Origin: Asterias rubens
Taxonomy: Eukaryota; Echinodermata; Asteroidea; Forcipulatida; Asteriidae
Direction of reading: 5' to 3'
DNA: 64,000 bases
Assembly: GCF_902459465.1 (NCBI RefSeq)
Contig: NC_047073.1
Location: forward strand, 3,038,001-3,102,000
The notes under the pieces were generated by a model. It saw only the letters and a program-made list of their open reading frames with translations. It was not told the origin of the DNA and searched no databases. How positions within the stretch are numbered: the first letter of the stretch is position 1; each line of letters starts with the position of its first letter. The position numbers and the translations under genes are program-made. This document shows positions 36,993-49,587 of the stretch, one piece after another.

Positions 36993-38206
36993 GAAAACCG
37001 AAACAATCCAAGGTTTGTCAGTAACAATGTCTTGATGCAGACTGAATGGAAGAATGGTTGTCCAATCCTTTGTTTTATAGAGAATCGTAATTTGAAGATA
37101 CAATCAATGGTTATTTTGTCTGGGTCATTGTAATATTTACGTAAAGACGCAAGTGACAGAAGTATATAGAGCAGCTGTCTATCAAATTAAATTAAGGGTG
37201 TTTTTGTTATTTTTGTCTTGTATTTTTGCAAAGGAAATATTATTTGAAGATACATGACACAATCAAGGGTGTTATTTCAACCTGCGTAAACGCAAGTGAC
37301 AGAAGTAGAGCAACTGTCTATTGAATAGACTGTTTTTGTGTACGTTTCATTTCATAATGTATTTGTTAATTAGTTAGTGCGATCTACAAATTCTCTGAAT
37401 CGCGGTTTCACAATCTGGGTTTACCGGAAGAGAGCTGTCACTTGTCAACCACAATAATGTTCACTTATTTTAAACCTAAAACATGATATTTAGAGGCACT
37501 GGCCACTTTTGGTAATTACTCAAAATAATTGTTAGCATAAAAACCAGTTTGTAGTGTGTTGGTGTTGTCACAATAGATACCAGGAATAATCAATTTAACA
37601 TCCCAGTGTTTGCAGTGTACTTCGAGGTCAGGGCTACCACTAAACTAAATAGTTGAGCCCAAACTGTCACCCTTTGCGTCGAATCCACACTTTACTGCTG
37701 ACAACACCAGAGTTTGGGACGGGTGGAGTTGGATGTAAAATAGTTGTTACCCCATCTGAGGGCGTACCATAAACCATGAACTAATTTGTTATTGATTTGT
37801 CTTGTCATGTCGTCACCTGAAATGACTTAATACGATAAGACCATCCAGGGCTGACATTTTATTATATCTTGATCTGTCCTCCAAATCTTCGTAGATTGAC
37901 ACTTTCATCATTTTAATAGGATCAGAGCAGTCATTCAAACTGACAAAGTATGACGCAAATATAGCCCATTATCTAGGGTTTCATCTACAAAAGTCATTTT
38001 TTGACTGATAGAGCTGACGGCAGTTGGTTCCATCCCACGGGATTTTGAATTTCGAGGTAGAATTCAAGGAACAAAATAATACCGTAATGAGGTCAATGAA
38101 ATCATTTGAGGGCAACAGACTTTCAAGTTAAAATTGCTGTTCGTCAAATTTTCTCTCATATCATGAAATAGCACCTTTTTGAAAATTAAACAATATATTG
38201 GCTTAA

Positions 38207-38583
38207 TTAAAGAGAAGGTTCACGTTTGGTAATTACTCAAAAGAAATATTAACCTAAAATCTGACTTGGTAACGAGCAATGGAGAGCTGTTGATAGCATA
38301 AAACAATGTGAGATCCGGCTCCCTCTGAAGGAGCATAGATTTTTTTGAGAAAGAGGTAATTTCTCACTAAAATAATAAAAGACTTCTAGCCAGAAGTATT
38401 TTATTCCTATCTGACAGCACACAAATTCGTCCAACGTTTTTTTTTTCTCTCATCATTTTCTCGCAACTTCGATGACCAATATATCTCAAATTTTCACAGG
38501 CTTGTTATTTTATGGTTATGTTGGGATACACCAAGTGAGAAGACTGGTCTTTTAAAATTACCAATGGTGTACCTTCCCTTTAA
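38207..38583. repeat. Family A foldback repeat, complete, same subtype as 3774-4150
   Basis: Starts TTAAAGAGAAGGTTCACG and ends TACCTTCCCTTTAA. The internal hairpin aaaagacttctag / ccagaagtatttta matches the copy at 3774-4150, so the two share a subfamily with the GGTACACGTTTGG-type end. Confidence 0.85.
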
Positions 38584-38605
38584 TAGCAGGCCTTTTTACT
38601 CGTTA

Positions 38606-38606
38606 T

Positions 38607-38643
<37 letters not shown>

Positions 38644-38645
38644 AA
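38606..38645. repeat. (GAT)n microsatellite
   Basis: Twelve or so uninterrupted gat units followed by aataaataaac. It abuts the right end of the family A copy. Confidence 0.9.
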
Positions 38646-39315
38646 TAAATAAACATGAAAAGCGATTGACGCTTGCTGGGAATTATTTAAATTTAATCAG
38701 CAGTTAAAGAAGCCCAAATGCATTATGGAGAAAAAAGGCATTGCAATGCAATATACAGAATAACTACACATAAACCCACAAAATATGCCAAATATATATT
38801 AAATCAAATTTATTTCTATCCGTACTTACTAAAGAGCACAAGCGAGCTGTTAGAATAAACCTTATTAAAAATTAAATGCAGTTATAAAGAGTTTTTACGC
38901 ACTACAAGTTTAATCTGAGAAAGGCTTCAGTCTAAATGCCTTTATCCGGCATCTGAAAACACACGCTTGTTTACAAGTATGATTTTTGCTCGTTTTATTC
39001 TCATGCGTCTTCAATGACCAAATAACAACAATTTTTCACAGTTTCGTTATTTTGAACAAAATTGTGATGTACACAAATTGAGGTGAGGATACTGGTCTTT
39101 GAAACTTACCAAAAGTGTACTGTTTCTTTAAGGAGGTAAAGAACAAAAACATCGTCAACTAACCAACGTTTTACAACTTATATAAAGTAACTATTATAGT
39201 CACAGTTATTTGTAATCACAATTTTGATTTAAACGGTGACTTTCCATTGTCAAACTGCTCCGCCTATTATGTTTTGACTCATGAGTCACTTAACACGCAT
39301 GCAAAATGTATTGGG

Positions 39316-39706
39316 ACTGAACACGTTGCCTTGGATCGGACGAGTTGGTCTATAAAAAATCGCTTGTAACCGTTTTTTATAAAATGCATATGGTTGGAAA
39401 GATGTTTTAAAAGTAGAATACAATGATCCACACAAGTTTGCCTCGAAATTGCGTGGTTTTTCTTTTACTGTGCGAACTAACACGGTCGGCCATTAATTTT
39501 ATGGGAGTCAAAAAATTGACTCCCATAAATGGCCGACCGTGTTAGTCGACGGTAAAAGGAAAACCGTGCAATTTCGAGGCATGTTTGTGTGGATCATTGT
39601 ATTATACTTTTACAACATCTTTCTACCCATATGCATTTTATAACAAACGGTTACAAACGCTTTTCAAAGACCAACTCGACCGATCCAAGGCAACGTGTTC
39701 CTTTAA
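39316..39706. repeat. Family B foldback repeat, complete
   Basis: Starts tgaacacgttgccttggatc and ends gatccaaggcaacgtgttcc followed by tttaa. The central palindrome (cggtcggccat ... atggccgaccg around gggagtcaaaaaattgactc) is nearly perfect. Confidence 0.85.
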
Positions 39707-39775
39707 TGGACATTGTTACTACGTTAAAAATATATATTTTATTCATTAAATGAGTTATTTTTTAATAGCCATTAT

Positions 39776-39889
39776 TTAGACCTTTTGCATATGACGTCAC
39801 GTGAGGATCGCCAGCTTCAATAGCTATATCGATGTTAACCTCTGATGGTACCGGAATGACGTCATTTCAAAAGGTCTGTTGAAATCACG
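39776..39889. mobile_element. ~114-bp palindromic element with TGACGTCA-containing ends
   Basis: Left end agaccttttgcatatgacgt, right end tgacgtcatttcaaaaggtc. A related element with the same end motifs lies at 57316-57515. It sits just beyond the stop codon of lipase B. Confidence 0.65.
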
Positions 39890-39936
39890 GTTATCGTTAA
39901 CATAGCGTGGTATCATCATCACGCACCTTCACGGTC

Positions 39937-42900
39937 TCAGTCACACTTGCTGACGGGGAAGAATGATGCCACGTCCCTGTTGGCCTCAATGGGGTCCGTT
40001 GAGCCACACATGATGTAGCTGAAAAAAGAAGAAAAAAAAGTAAAGACATCACTAAATGTTCCAGTCTCACTCTGATCGTTTTGCCGATACAGCTAGATTT
40101 CCGCGTTAGGGTATATGACGTCCTTAGCAACAGCTGTAGATGTATACGCCAATTTAAATGCGGACATTTTAGTGTCGATCGTTGCCGCTGAGGCCATGTT
40201 TAATCCATACGACAGAAAGCATATGACTCAAAATGTTTATGATGAAGCCCGCTATGGGATCGTTAGTAACTGCACTACCGCGCAGTGAGTTCTTAAATAT
40301 GTCTCAACGTTTCAACTAGCTTGCTCTATGTCATCGTCAGGAGACAATACGCCTATAGTCAGAAGCTGCTGTTGTCTAAAAGTGGGTGTATTTTTTGATA
40401 AAATATAAAGATTAGTTTGCAGGTTCACCTTGTGAAGTCATGAGCGGAGTACACGTTGATTCTGTGGATGTAGAAATCAGGCCTGGTGAAGACGTCCCAC
40501 TCCCAGGGTTTATACCAGGCTGCGTCGTACTCCCAATCAAAGTACATACCGGTCAATGTACCCAGTGGGGACGAGGTAGCAGCCATATACATGTAGCTTT
40601 GGCCTGGTGTGAACTCCTGCACGGTTCTGGGTGGTGAAAAAAAAACTTGTGTAAAATGTGTTTTCGTGTATGGTGTTTCTACCAAACCTGCAATGAAGAT
40701 TCGAACCAGGGTCTGTTTTATGCAAGAGCCCAAAAACTAGGTTGAACGTAACTCTAGGCCCTTATAAGGGGTTACAAGAAGAACATAACTCAGTGAAGCT
40801 GAAGGTGATGAATTGCGATTCCTCTTAAACAGCTAAGTCTAAATGGATGGAGGGAAATATGCACGGAGTTCCAAAGAAATGCAGTACATCGATTAAAGAC
40901 ACTGGTCACTATTGGTAAAATTGTCGAAACTTACTGTGTAAGTTGGGTTCGTTCTTGGACGCCATCGGTGTTTATGAGTGTGACAAAGATGTGACCTTTG
41001 CCCTTTTCAGCTCTCCATGGGTCATCAAAGTGGATCTCAAACTTGTATTGAAAGCCTGAAATAATGGAGAGGTTTATCAATATTATTGATGATATGGATT
41101 TCATGTTTCAATCAAAGGTCTCATTAAAGGGGAAGGTTTTCTCTTGTACGTATAAAGGGGTATGATAGCAAAAAGCAATTTCAGTGATTACACGTCCTTA
41201 CCCCCTCCCCCCCCCCCCACAATCGAACCCAATAAAAAGCCAACTTAAACTCAATCGTCCGTTAGTAAGTATAATTGTGGATTGTCACACTTAACGCTAG
41301 GTGGCAGTATACTTCTAGGTATGCCCATTGCTTGTCATCTTGCATTCCATCCCAAAATTCTGCGTTCAACTTCCACTCACCGCAGAAAGGAGCAGCATCC
41401 GTCGTTCGCTGATAATAAACCAAATTTTTGGCGCCATCTGTTGGTTTGTAAAGATCCGCATGGAATCCCATCTCGGCAGTCTGATGCGTAAACACGCACG
41501 AACCCTCAATGAAATCCGCCTGGTAGTCGCCCTGACACTGGTACGCGTCGTGACACCGGTTGGCAATGGAGGACGTGAAGAACTCGTAGGCTCTGAGATG
41601 GTTACAGGCTACGAACTGGACACCACCTTGGGAAACAACCGCCAAAGTTCAATACAATAACAACATTGTTTTTCGTAATCAAATCCAAAAGTTCATAAAA
41701 TAAGAAATGTTTATCAAATTTTCTTGTTTAAACATAAGTCCATGTCCTCCGTTTTCTCGTTCTGCCCCCTCCCCAAACAAAAATAACCCTCAAACAACAC
41801 ACACACGCAAATGTGTAAACACCTGCTAATGTGGACCCGCCTTTGTTCAACTCTTTGTGATAGCAACCGTGAACCCATTGTATTCCTTTGTGACAGCAAC
41901 TGTGAAACCAAAAGAAACCATTGAATGTGGATACAACACCCCCCCCCTACCACACATACTGTAACTTGAACAAAGCTGCACTGCGGCTTCACCCGTGATT
42001 TCGAAAATACCCAATGTATTTCCTTTATAAATGCCTTTGTTTTACACAAACCTCTTCAATGGCACTTACCATCGACAAACCCGCCCTCAAGGGAAATCTG
42101 CTCCATTGCCGATTGATCGCAGCCGGGCTGATCGTTGCCGCCATTCACGTAGAAGTCCAAATGACCAGATGCTTGATAAATACCCATGCCTAAAGGTCGA
42201 TAATCGATTATCATTAAGCGAAGAGGAAATATTCAATATTGTGATTACCTCGTTAGGGCCGTTGATAGTACGAGGTAAAGTTCATAGTATCGCTCTGACT
42301 AAAGTAGGCTCTATTGTGCGTAACATGGGTTATGTTACCGTAGTGCCTTTTATTAATTTTATAAAGTTAGAAGCACTTTTGATTTCAACTTCCGGCGAAT
42401 GCGAAGCGAATATAGCTGACGCGTAGTATGCGCTCCTATTTCAAAGTTGTGGCGCAAGAAAATTTGCTTCTCATGAAGCATTCTAACTATTGTTATTATT
42501 ATTGATGGTTTATTAAAATTGAACTTGTAGCCAATAGCTAAATTGCGTTAATATATACATGTTATACAGTACAATATTTAAAAAAAATACATAAGGGAAT
42601 GCACAAAAGACGAATTGCAACATGCGTCATCGGCCGTCATCCTTGGTGAATGTGGACGCGTGAAGAGCCATCACTGGCTGAGAGTCGTGCGTAGCACGGA
42701 CACACTTTGAAATCCAAGTATGAACCGGTCTTAAATAGGGTAGGAAAAAATGTAGGTGCTTTGAAAACATTAATGTGGAAAACACTTAATTACTTACCTA
42801 GATTCCATATGGGGTTTGTGTCAGTGTGCATAACATCGACGAAGAGGGCGTCTGTCTCGTCTAGACGAACTCGTGGATCTGTCGCCTCATAGTACGGACC

Positions 42901-44513
42901 GGCAGGATCCAGACCTAAGTTATTATTAATATAAACACTTGTTTCCAATTTAATTCAATTCAATTCAACATTTATTTCATAGTTTACTATACTCTTCTCA
43001 AGATATAGTGTATACTAAATAGTACAAATATTACCAAAAGAACAAGCACATAGGATGGAGGGAAAGTAGGTAATCTATTATGTAGAACAAATTTAAAGTG
43101 AGTACGAGCAGTCAGATTAAGCAAATGCTTGTAGAAGGTATACTAGACAGACAAACTACAAACAAGCAGGTTTTATGCTAACACTTATTTTGAGTAATTA
43201 CCAATAGTGTACCGTACATTGCCTTTAATGTGAAACAATAAATGATAACGCTTACCGGTTATTCGACCGATGTCTGCCTGTCTTTCGCCAGCATAGCCCA
43301 CGATATGAGAGCCCAGACTGTGCCCAATAAGATGGAAGGAACTCACGCTGGTCAATCCGTAAAGTTCCTAGTGTATAACAACAGGTTTAGTTGGCAAAGT
43401 AAATCAACATTTAAGATATAAACTGCATTCAAAATGGGTTAAGTTTTCCTGTTACGAAGCATTTTGATGAGTTGAAAATGCCATGGTCCAGAATTTCATC
43501 TTCGACAGGGGGCGGGGCAGCCCTATATTATGAATCTTCCTGTGTGCTTAGGCCGTGCGTGCTTGAGGCGGGGGCAATAAGTTAAGTTTCTTTTTTAAAG
43601 GACACTGATTGAATTATTGAAAGATATTTAACATAAAAAATTATCGAATGTTTTTAAAGTAGCACTAAGGCCAACACCAGGGCAACATAGGCCATGAACT
43701 CAGTGTAATTCAGCCTGAAGGGCTATCGGATACACGGCACTTTTCCGGGGCAAGGCTCCCGGGAGATGTTAATACGTACCTTGATCAAATCAATAAGAAG
43801 TGACATTTCAGCACCAACCACTCTCGTGTTTGCAACCGCCACGGAGTAAAAAGCGAGCGAGCCATCACCCCAGTCGGTCCGAATCACGTTGTAATCCCCG
43901 TAGTTTAGAAGCTCCATCGACATATCCACTAACCACTGTTTATTCCCGTCCTCCGTGAAGCCATGGCAGATGATCTTGGTCTCTTTGGCTGGGTCGAAAT
44001 AGGAGCCCAACACCGTTGATCCATCGGTGTTGTCTAGGACTTGAGGGACTGATGGGTTCTTACGGGTGTTGAGGTAGAAGGTAGTGCCGATGGACTCCGG
44101 AGACTCGGGCAGGACGCTCACGCCACGATACGGGGGATCAAGGAACGGGTAGCCGGTACCGAAACACCCGAGCGAGCCGTAGCAAATCTCTTTCTCGGAG
44201 TTATCATTCCCGTTGAATACTCCTCCTAGATTTTGATATTTTAGAGAAGAGAATTGGAATGGAGTCGATGACATAGCGTAAGTTAGGCACATCATTGCGC
44301 AGGCACAGCATTGCGCAATGCCTGTATACCAAAACGTGCAATCAAAATAAGCCAACACAATGCGCAACACACATAGGCCTACCTTGTATAAAACATGAAG
44401 GTTTTTTTTAAAGAACAAAGATTCACTTTTTGTTGTCACTAGAAAAAGAGATTCCTGAACTTACCAAGAGCAACCTGTACTAAAAAAAGCAATACCAATG
44501 CAAGTGCACCCAT
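39937..44513 (-). CDS. Pancreatic triacylglycerol lipase-type secreted lipase, gene B, 9 exons, 496 aa
   Basis: Exons: 44513-44465, 44225-43780, 43367-43256, 42914-42798, 42189-42070, 41626-41381, 41055-40935, 40626-40429, 40018-39937; all GT-AG and in frame. Signal peptide [17 protein letters not shown]. The mature start has [11 protein letters not shown] and YPFLDPP, as in gene A. Catalytic Ser182 (GHSLG), Asp205 (LDPAGP) and His291 (CNHLRA) are all present; the lid loop between CDQSAMEQ and FVAC spans 25 residues. The C-terminal PLAT-type domain includes [16 protein letters not shown] and ends in a small exon starting YIMCGSTD. Domain order, lengths and most intron positions match gene A, so this is a tandem duplicate. 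Two introns of gene A (between its exons 2/3 and 7/8) are absent here. No sign of decay. Confidence 0.9.
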
Positions 44514-45719
44514 TGTGGCTTTATAGCAAGTGCGCCGCCACATTAACCAAAACAGTAACTGGCAACAAAGCATGGCGTTTATTATCGCTCTTATAAACAC
44601 TTCCCGTCCTAAATATCCATCTAAATATTACTTTTTGTAAATATTATTAATAAATGACCCAAGAACAATCGGATGAAAAGTAATTATAATTTCATAACAC
44701 TAAATACTATTAATTTGTTAAAGTGATTAATAATTGTGGTTTATTTCTGTTATCTTATTAGAATGACCTTAAAATAATCGGATGAAAAGTCCTTAAATAA
44801 GTAACACCGGGTAGTTTGTTTTCAAAATAATTATACATTTTATTTAGCAGGATTGCTTTGTGGATTTGTTTTCCCTGCAAAATATAGGGCTTTTAATTGT
44901 GAACGGTTTCTTAGAAACAAAATAAATTACATGAATCAGTATAACGCTATCCCTCTTGCAGACTGCGGAGACTCAAATCAAATGCACCCAATCAAAACCA
45001 AATCCTCTGCCAAACCCCACCCACGTCCAAACCAAACCCTCCTTAACCTATAACCCTCTTAAACCACACCCTTTTCCAAACCCAGCCCTTCTAAAAAACC
45101 TCACCGTCTTACAAAGCCTATCCTTTTCCAAACATCACCCTTTTCCAAACACCGTACCCCTCAACAAGCACCACTTACAAACCCGACCCTCTCCAAAAAA
45201 CCTAAACGTATTTCAAACCTCACCCTCTTTCAACCCCACCCTCATCCATACCCACCTGCATCCAAACCCCTCCCTCACCCATAAATCCCCCACATCCAAA
45301 CCCCAACCTCATCCAAGCCCCACCCTCATCCAAACCCCACCCTCATCCAAACCCCACCTTCATCCAAGCCCCACCTTCATCCAAACCCCACCCTCATCCA
45401 TACCCCACCCTCATCCAAACCCCACCTTCATCCAAACCCCACCCTCATCCAAACCCCACCCTCATACAAACCCCACCTTCATCCAAACCCCACCCTCATC
45501 CATACCCCACCCTCATCCAAACCCTACCCTCATCCAAAATGACATTAAGTTGACGATGTTGTGACTGGTGTTTAAATCATTTTTGCGTATTTTGATATCA
45601 AAGAAATGGGCCCAGCAGTATTTTGTGCTTAACAGCTTTATGAAATTGGGCATAGGTCTCGATTGGAGATCAAAGTTCATAGGTTCATAGTCCATGAATA
45701 CTAATCATGAAAACAATCA
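44514..45719. other. Intergenic segment between lipase B and the repeat-protein gene
   Basis: An AT-rich promoter-side stretch for lipase B (44514-44940) is followed by the 17-bp minisatellite at 44990-45545. A fragment of another dispersed repeat (cagcagtattttgtgcttaa) lies near 45610-45655. No gene recognised. Confidence 0.6.
44990..45545. repeat. C-rich minisatellite, 17-bp unit
   Basis: Near-perfect copies of AACCCCACCCTCATCCA dominate 45290-45540; toward the left the units decay into ccaaacc / aaaccctc / ttccaaac variants. The plus strand is strongly C-rich and almost G-free. Because 17 is not a multiple of 3, three units give a 17-residue pseudo-peptide in an open frame of 202 codons at 44956-45564. 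I treat that frame as a by-product of the repeat. Confidence 0.9.
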
Positions 45720-47337
45720 TCAAAGCATAGCGCATGTGCCCTTTTTTGACGACGGGGCCGTTGGATGGGTGGAACTGGAATCTTTGAGGGGCGCCCTTTG
45801 CGACGTATTTGCAAGAGGTGCTGAGGGTTTCGTAGGTGGCGCCCTTCTTGTCACTGCAACTGTTTTTCCCGTGTGCTGTTTGGTTCTGTGCGTGGTTTTA
45901 GGTTTGGAAGATGGAATGACCTTCAGTTGACCTTTAGTAGGCTTTCGTCGTTGGTGTTGCACCACCCCCTGTGATTTCGTCGGCGCTTTCTGGGTTTAAA
46001 AAAACGAAACAGATTGTCCAATACCATCAAATAATATTTCTGTCTGTCATCAAACTATTTACAACACTATTTATTTTGACAAGGGACAAGTTTCTCCTTA
46101 CCTTTTTTGCGCAACAGAAAATGCTTGGAGTCGGCACTGTGGCGGTTTTGTCTGGCCTGACGAGAGATGATGGGGCCAAACACGGGACCTTTTCTTGCTG
46201 TGGTGTCGGGAAAAACTTCTTCGGTCCTCCAAAAACGTTTCTAAAGGAGTTGAAGTTATAATACCAAAGTTAAGAAGCTGACTGTTTTGTTTTGTTTTTC
46301 GAAAAAAGTGATAATTTCAAATTGTATTGTTCTCACCTTCTCGGGAAATAGGTACCCTTTGGGGAATCGGAAGGTAGCATCCAACCAGGCCGCTCCCCTT
46401 CGCTTTCCTTGTGAGTGTTGCTTGACATCGCAGAGGAACTCATCCAGTTGGGCTTGTCCCCTCCCGTGACGTCATGGGTACCTCCCATTATATAAAAGGG
46501 GGAAACTGGACCCTCTTCCCAAAGGGAACCAGGTATGTTGACATTTGAGGAGCCTTTGGCGGTTGCTGACAAGGGGTACAACAAGCTGGATTTATCCCCT
46601 CCGGTTTTCTCTTGTACACCCTTCGAGGTTGTGGATGAAGGCAGCCAAAATGGGACATCCAATCTGACGCCATCTTTAGTCCCCCTGATGGAAGAGTCAG
46701 AAGGAGCCGTCCTAACGGGCCTACTGCTCCCTTCTGTGTCACCCGGTGTGTCTTTGAGTGTTTTAATGGATGGGTACATCAAACTTGTCTTGGTGGTAGC
46801 CCCTTCAGGGACCCCTCTGAAGGAGGTAAATGTACTTGACTGGGATTCGCAAGTGTGTCTGTTCTCTACTGCCTTTTCGTGTGTGTCTTTTGAGACGATG
46901 GTCGAGGGAAACAGCCAATTGGGCTGACGAGTGGAGGTCCTGGTTGATTGTGATGGGAAGTTTGGTTTATCCCCTTCGCATAGTCCAAGTGTGCCGTTGC
47001 AGGGTTTAAATGGGTCCATGCAACCGGGTCCTTCCCGCCCGGGTACTCCTCTGATACCTTCAGAAGCAGCTAAAGGGTCCATCCAGCCCGGTGTGCCTCC
47101 TCCAAATAAGTCCTGATCCCGGGTACATCTCCTATTGGTTGGGGTCATCCACTCGGGTAACACCCGATCCGGTAGTTCCTTGGTGCTCTGGAAGCGATGC
47201 ATACCTGGGCGTGTCTTCTCACCGTCAGTGCCACCTTCTTTGTAGGACGCTGTATGCTGATTTACAGGTTGTTGTTCAACAGGGTAAATAAAATCATCCT
47301 CACCAAAAAATAATCTGGGGAAATAAATTGTACACAA
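45720..47337 (-). CDS. Unknown protein with degenerate ~21-residue repeats (3 exons; start uncertain)
   Basis: Exons 47337-46337, 46240-46102 and 45989-45720 join in frame through GTGAGA and GTAAGG donors and pyrimidine-AG acceptors, giving up to 469 aa. Function not recognised. The first exon encodes about ten diverged units of roughly 21 residues around W(M/L)-x-PS-x(3)-SKGT-x(4)-EG-(D/G)-(K/R)-P, for example PGWMDPLAASEG, PNWLFPSTIVSKD, PFWLPSSTTSKG, PNWMSSSAMSSNT and PGWMLPSDSPKG. The tail is Lys/Thr/Pro-rich and basic (KAPTKSQG, SKPKTTHRTKQHTGK). It looks intrinsically disordered, with no signal peptide or membrane segment. An acceptor-like TTTCCCCAG at about 47318 suggests the first listed ATG may lie in an intron and a 5' exon may be missing. 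Preserved frame over 1 kb with matching splice sites argues for a real gene. Confidence 0.55.
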
Positions 47338-48078
47338 TATGAATATAGCCTAAAATGCTCATGTTTTATAAGCTACGAATAAAAGCAGTTCATGGATGCT
47401 GGTACAAACCCCTGCCTATCTTCAAAAAGTCAAAAGGTTTAAGTGATCTTGGGTGGTTTTGTTATCGGTAGATTACCAATTTTTCTGCTTTTGCTGGGCC
47501 AAATTTCATAGCGCTGCTTAAAACGGTATGCAATCTTTCGTGCTAACTGTAGCAGAAAAATGTGCTTAATGGAACGATGTTCCTTTAAAAATCACCCTTG
47601 TGCTATTTCGTATTTCCAAGAGTTTTGTGAAATTTAATTGAATGAGTATGATTATGGTTGCTCACTTTGTTGACTTCTGATTAGTTTTTACGGATCGGGG
47701 TATCCAGCTTTGCCGATCCTCCCTATCGGCCGAGACCGGGGAGTTAAACCATTTGCCCCCAGTGCCATTCATTAGCTTCACAGTCAGTCCACTTTCTTTG
47801 AACTATGTCCGTGGTTCTACTAGATTAAAAAAAACAATACTTATTTTGTATCTGAAAACCTAACGCTGTCTTTCAGTTGACAGTTGGTATTAGGTTGGTT
47901 CTACTCCTGCTGGTAGTTCGTCAGTCTTTGTTTACACCAACGATGTCTGACGTCATATACATGAACTAAGGCAGTAGTCGTGTGGTAAAGGTATTGTAAT
48001 ATTGAGATTCATTCTGAATTGAGGATCAGCATTAAATTAATACATCTTAATATGCACGAAGGGTGTTTTGTTAACTTC

Positions 48079-48408
48079 CAGAACACGTTGCCTTGGATCG
48101 GTCGAGTTGATCTTTGGAAAGTTTTTGTAATCGTTTGTTATAAAATGCATTTGGTTAGAAAGATGTTTTAAAAGTAGAATACAATCCACACGCATTTGCC
48201 TCGAACTAACATGGTCGGCCATTTATGGTAGTCAAGTTGTTTGTGAACGAGGTAAAAGGAAAACCACGCAATTTCGAGTGGTACTTGTATGGATAAGTAT
48301 ATTCTACTTTTAAAATATCTTTCTAATCATAATACGCATTTTATAACAAGGTTACAAACGCTTTTTAAAGACCAACTCGACCGATCCAAGGCAACGTGTT
48401 CCTTTAAG
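48079..48408. repeat. Family B foldback repeat, diverged
   Basis: Starts agaacacgttgccttggatc and ends gatccaaggcaacgtgttcc plus tttaa. The central hairpin has decayed to a single copy of aacatggtcggccatttatg. Confidence 0.75.
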
Positions 48409-49587
48409 GCAATTTCGTTTTTCCTTTATAAACAGCACATGAGGAAAATTACATGAAATTTTGCAATGGATTATTACAAGGGGCAGTACAAGGCGATGAT
48501 TGAGGTGCATGTAGGCAACCGCCTCTGGTATACCTCCAGAAGTTTCAAGCATATATATCTTGTCCAAACAACAGAGGGTCGACAGTAAAGTAGAACGAGC
48601 TCAAGTCTCAATGGCTACCGTTCCCGTAATGGGTTTGACTTAATTTGACAAACTTACTTTATTTTCTCCAACTATCTTGTTGTCATCAGATGAAATCCGT
48701 CTGCTCGTTTGTCACAGCTTAACATTTTCAAATCGAGCATTTCCAAGCATTTGGTTTGTTGTTTTCAGAGAAATAGTTCAATCTTCCGTTGTGTTGTCAG
48801 TTTGCGCGTGTTAAAGCGCTCGTCGTGAAGGGTTTTGAATCACGAGCTTCAGAACATTATGACGTCACTAGGCGCTTGTAAAGTGACGTAATGGCCACAC
48901 GTGCCCGGCCCAAGCGCAAAAAATGTGCTCACAGGATGCGATGGGGGGAGGGGGGGGGGCGGGTACGATGCAGATCACTGTGCGATACGCCTTTATACAT
49001 GAGGACGTCCAAGTTTCGCGAGGGGGTCCCGCTAGCGGTTCTTTCCCAGTCGCGTTTATACCCGGTTCAATGTTTTCCAGTTTTGCGCGGGTCACACTTA
49101 TACAGTGGTCCTTTCCCCGTTTCGCGGTTTGATTTCCCCGTTCAGTTTCATACTTTCCTGTCCCATATCCCATACCATGATAGTCCCTTTTCATTTTTTC
49201 ATATTCCTACCCCAGCCATTTTCATTTTCCCCGTCTTTTTTTGTTTTTTTGTTTTAGCCGTTCGACGCACCACTGTGTGCCTCTCCTCCTGATCCTCTCC
49301 CCGTGTCAATTCTAACTCGTGGCGGATTCAATCCCCGTCCATACAAAATGCACTGTTCACCTTCATTCATTTCACACAGTCGAATCTTACTTACCAACAT
49401 TACATGCAAGTTCATAAGGACACTGTATGTAGACAAACGAAATAAAGCTATGTTTTGATTGGTCCGAGGTGATGTTTGCCAGTTGCACTCACATCATCCC
49501 AGACCAATCAAATCACAGATATTTAAAGGAACGTCACTGCCCGTTGTATCCAATGAAATAATTGGTTCTAAAAAGCAAGTACTCAAT

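Larger units (their letters stand above)
36993..39936. other. Intergenic segment between the two lipase genes; repeats
   Basis: Holds a family A fragment at 37495-37550, a complete family A copy at 38207-38583, a GAT microsatellite, a diverged family A copy at about 38870-39133, a family B copy at 39316-39706 and a palindromic element at 39776-39889. The promoter of lipase A should lie just above 36992. No extra gene is supported. Confidence 0.6.

Noticed and set aside
41288-41306. CTCF-like site gctaggtggcag
   Set aside because: It is part of a dispersed repeat end also seen at 32125 and 35777, and two consensus positions mismatch.
42031-42426. 131-codon plus-strand open frame
   Set aside because: Its first part is antisense to lipase B exon 5 and the remainder is intron with no family resemblance.
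44956-45564. 202-codon plus-strand open frame rich in Pro, His and Thr
   Set aside because: It is the translation of a 17-bp minisatellite; the 17-residue period is three repeat units. No independent coding sign.
46535-46927. 130-codon plus-strand open frame
   Set aside because: It is the antisense of the repeat-protein exon; the minus strand has the longer frame and matching splice sites.
48868-49292. Overlapping open frames on both strands (about 108 and 133 codons)
   Set aside because: GC-rich low-complexity sequence with a G-tract; no similarity, no splice context and no conserved motif.
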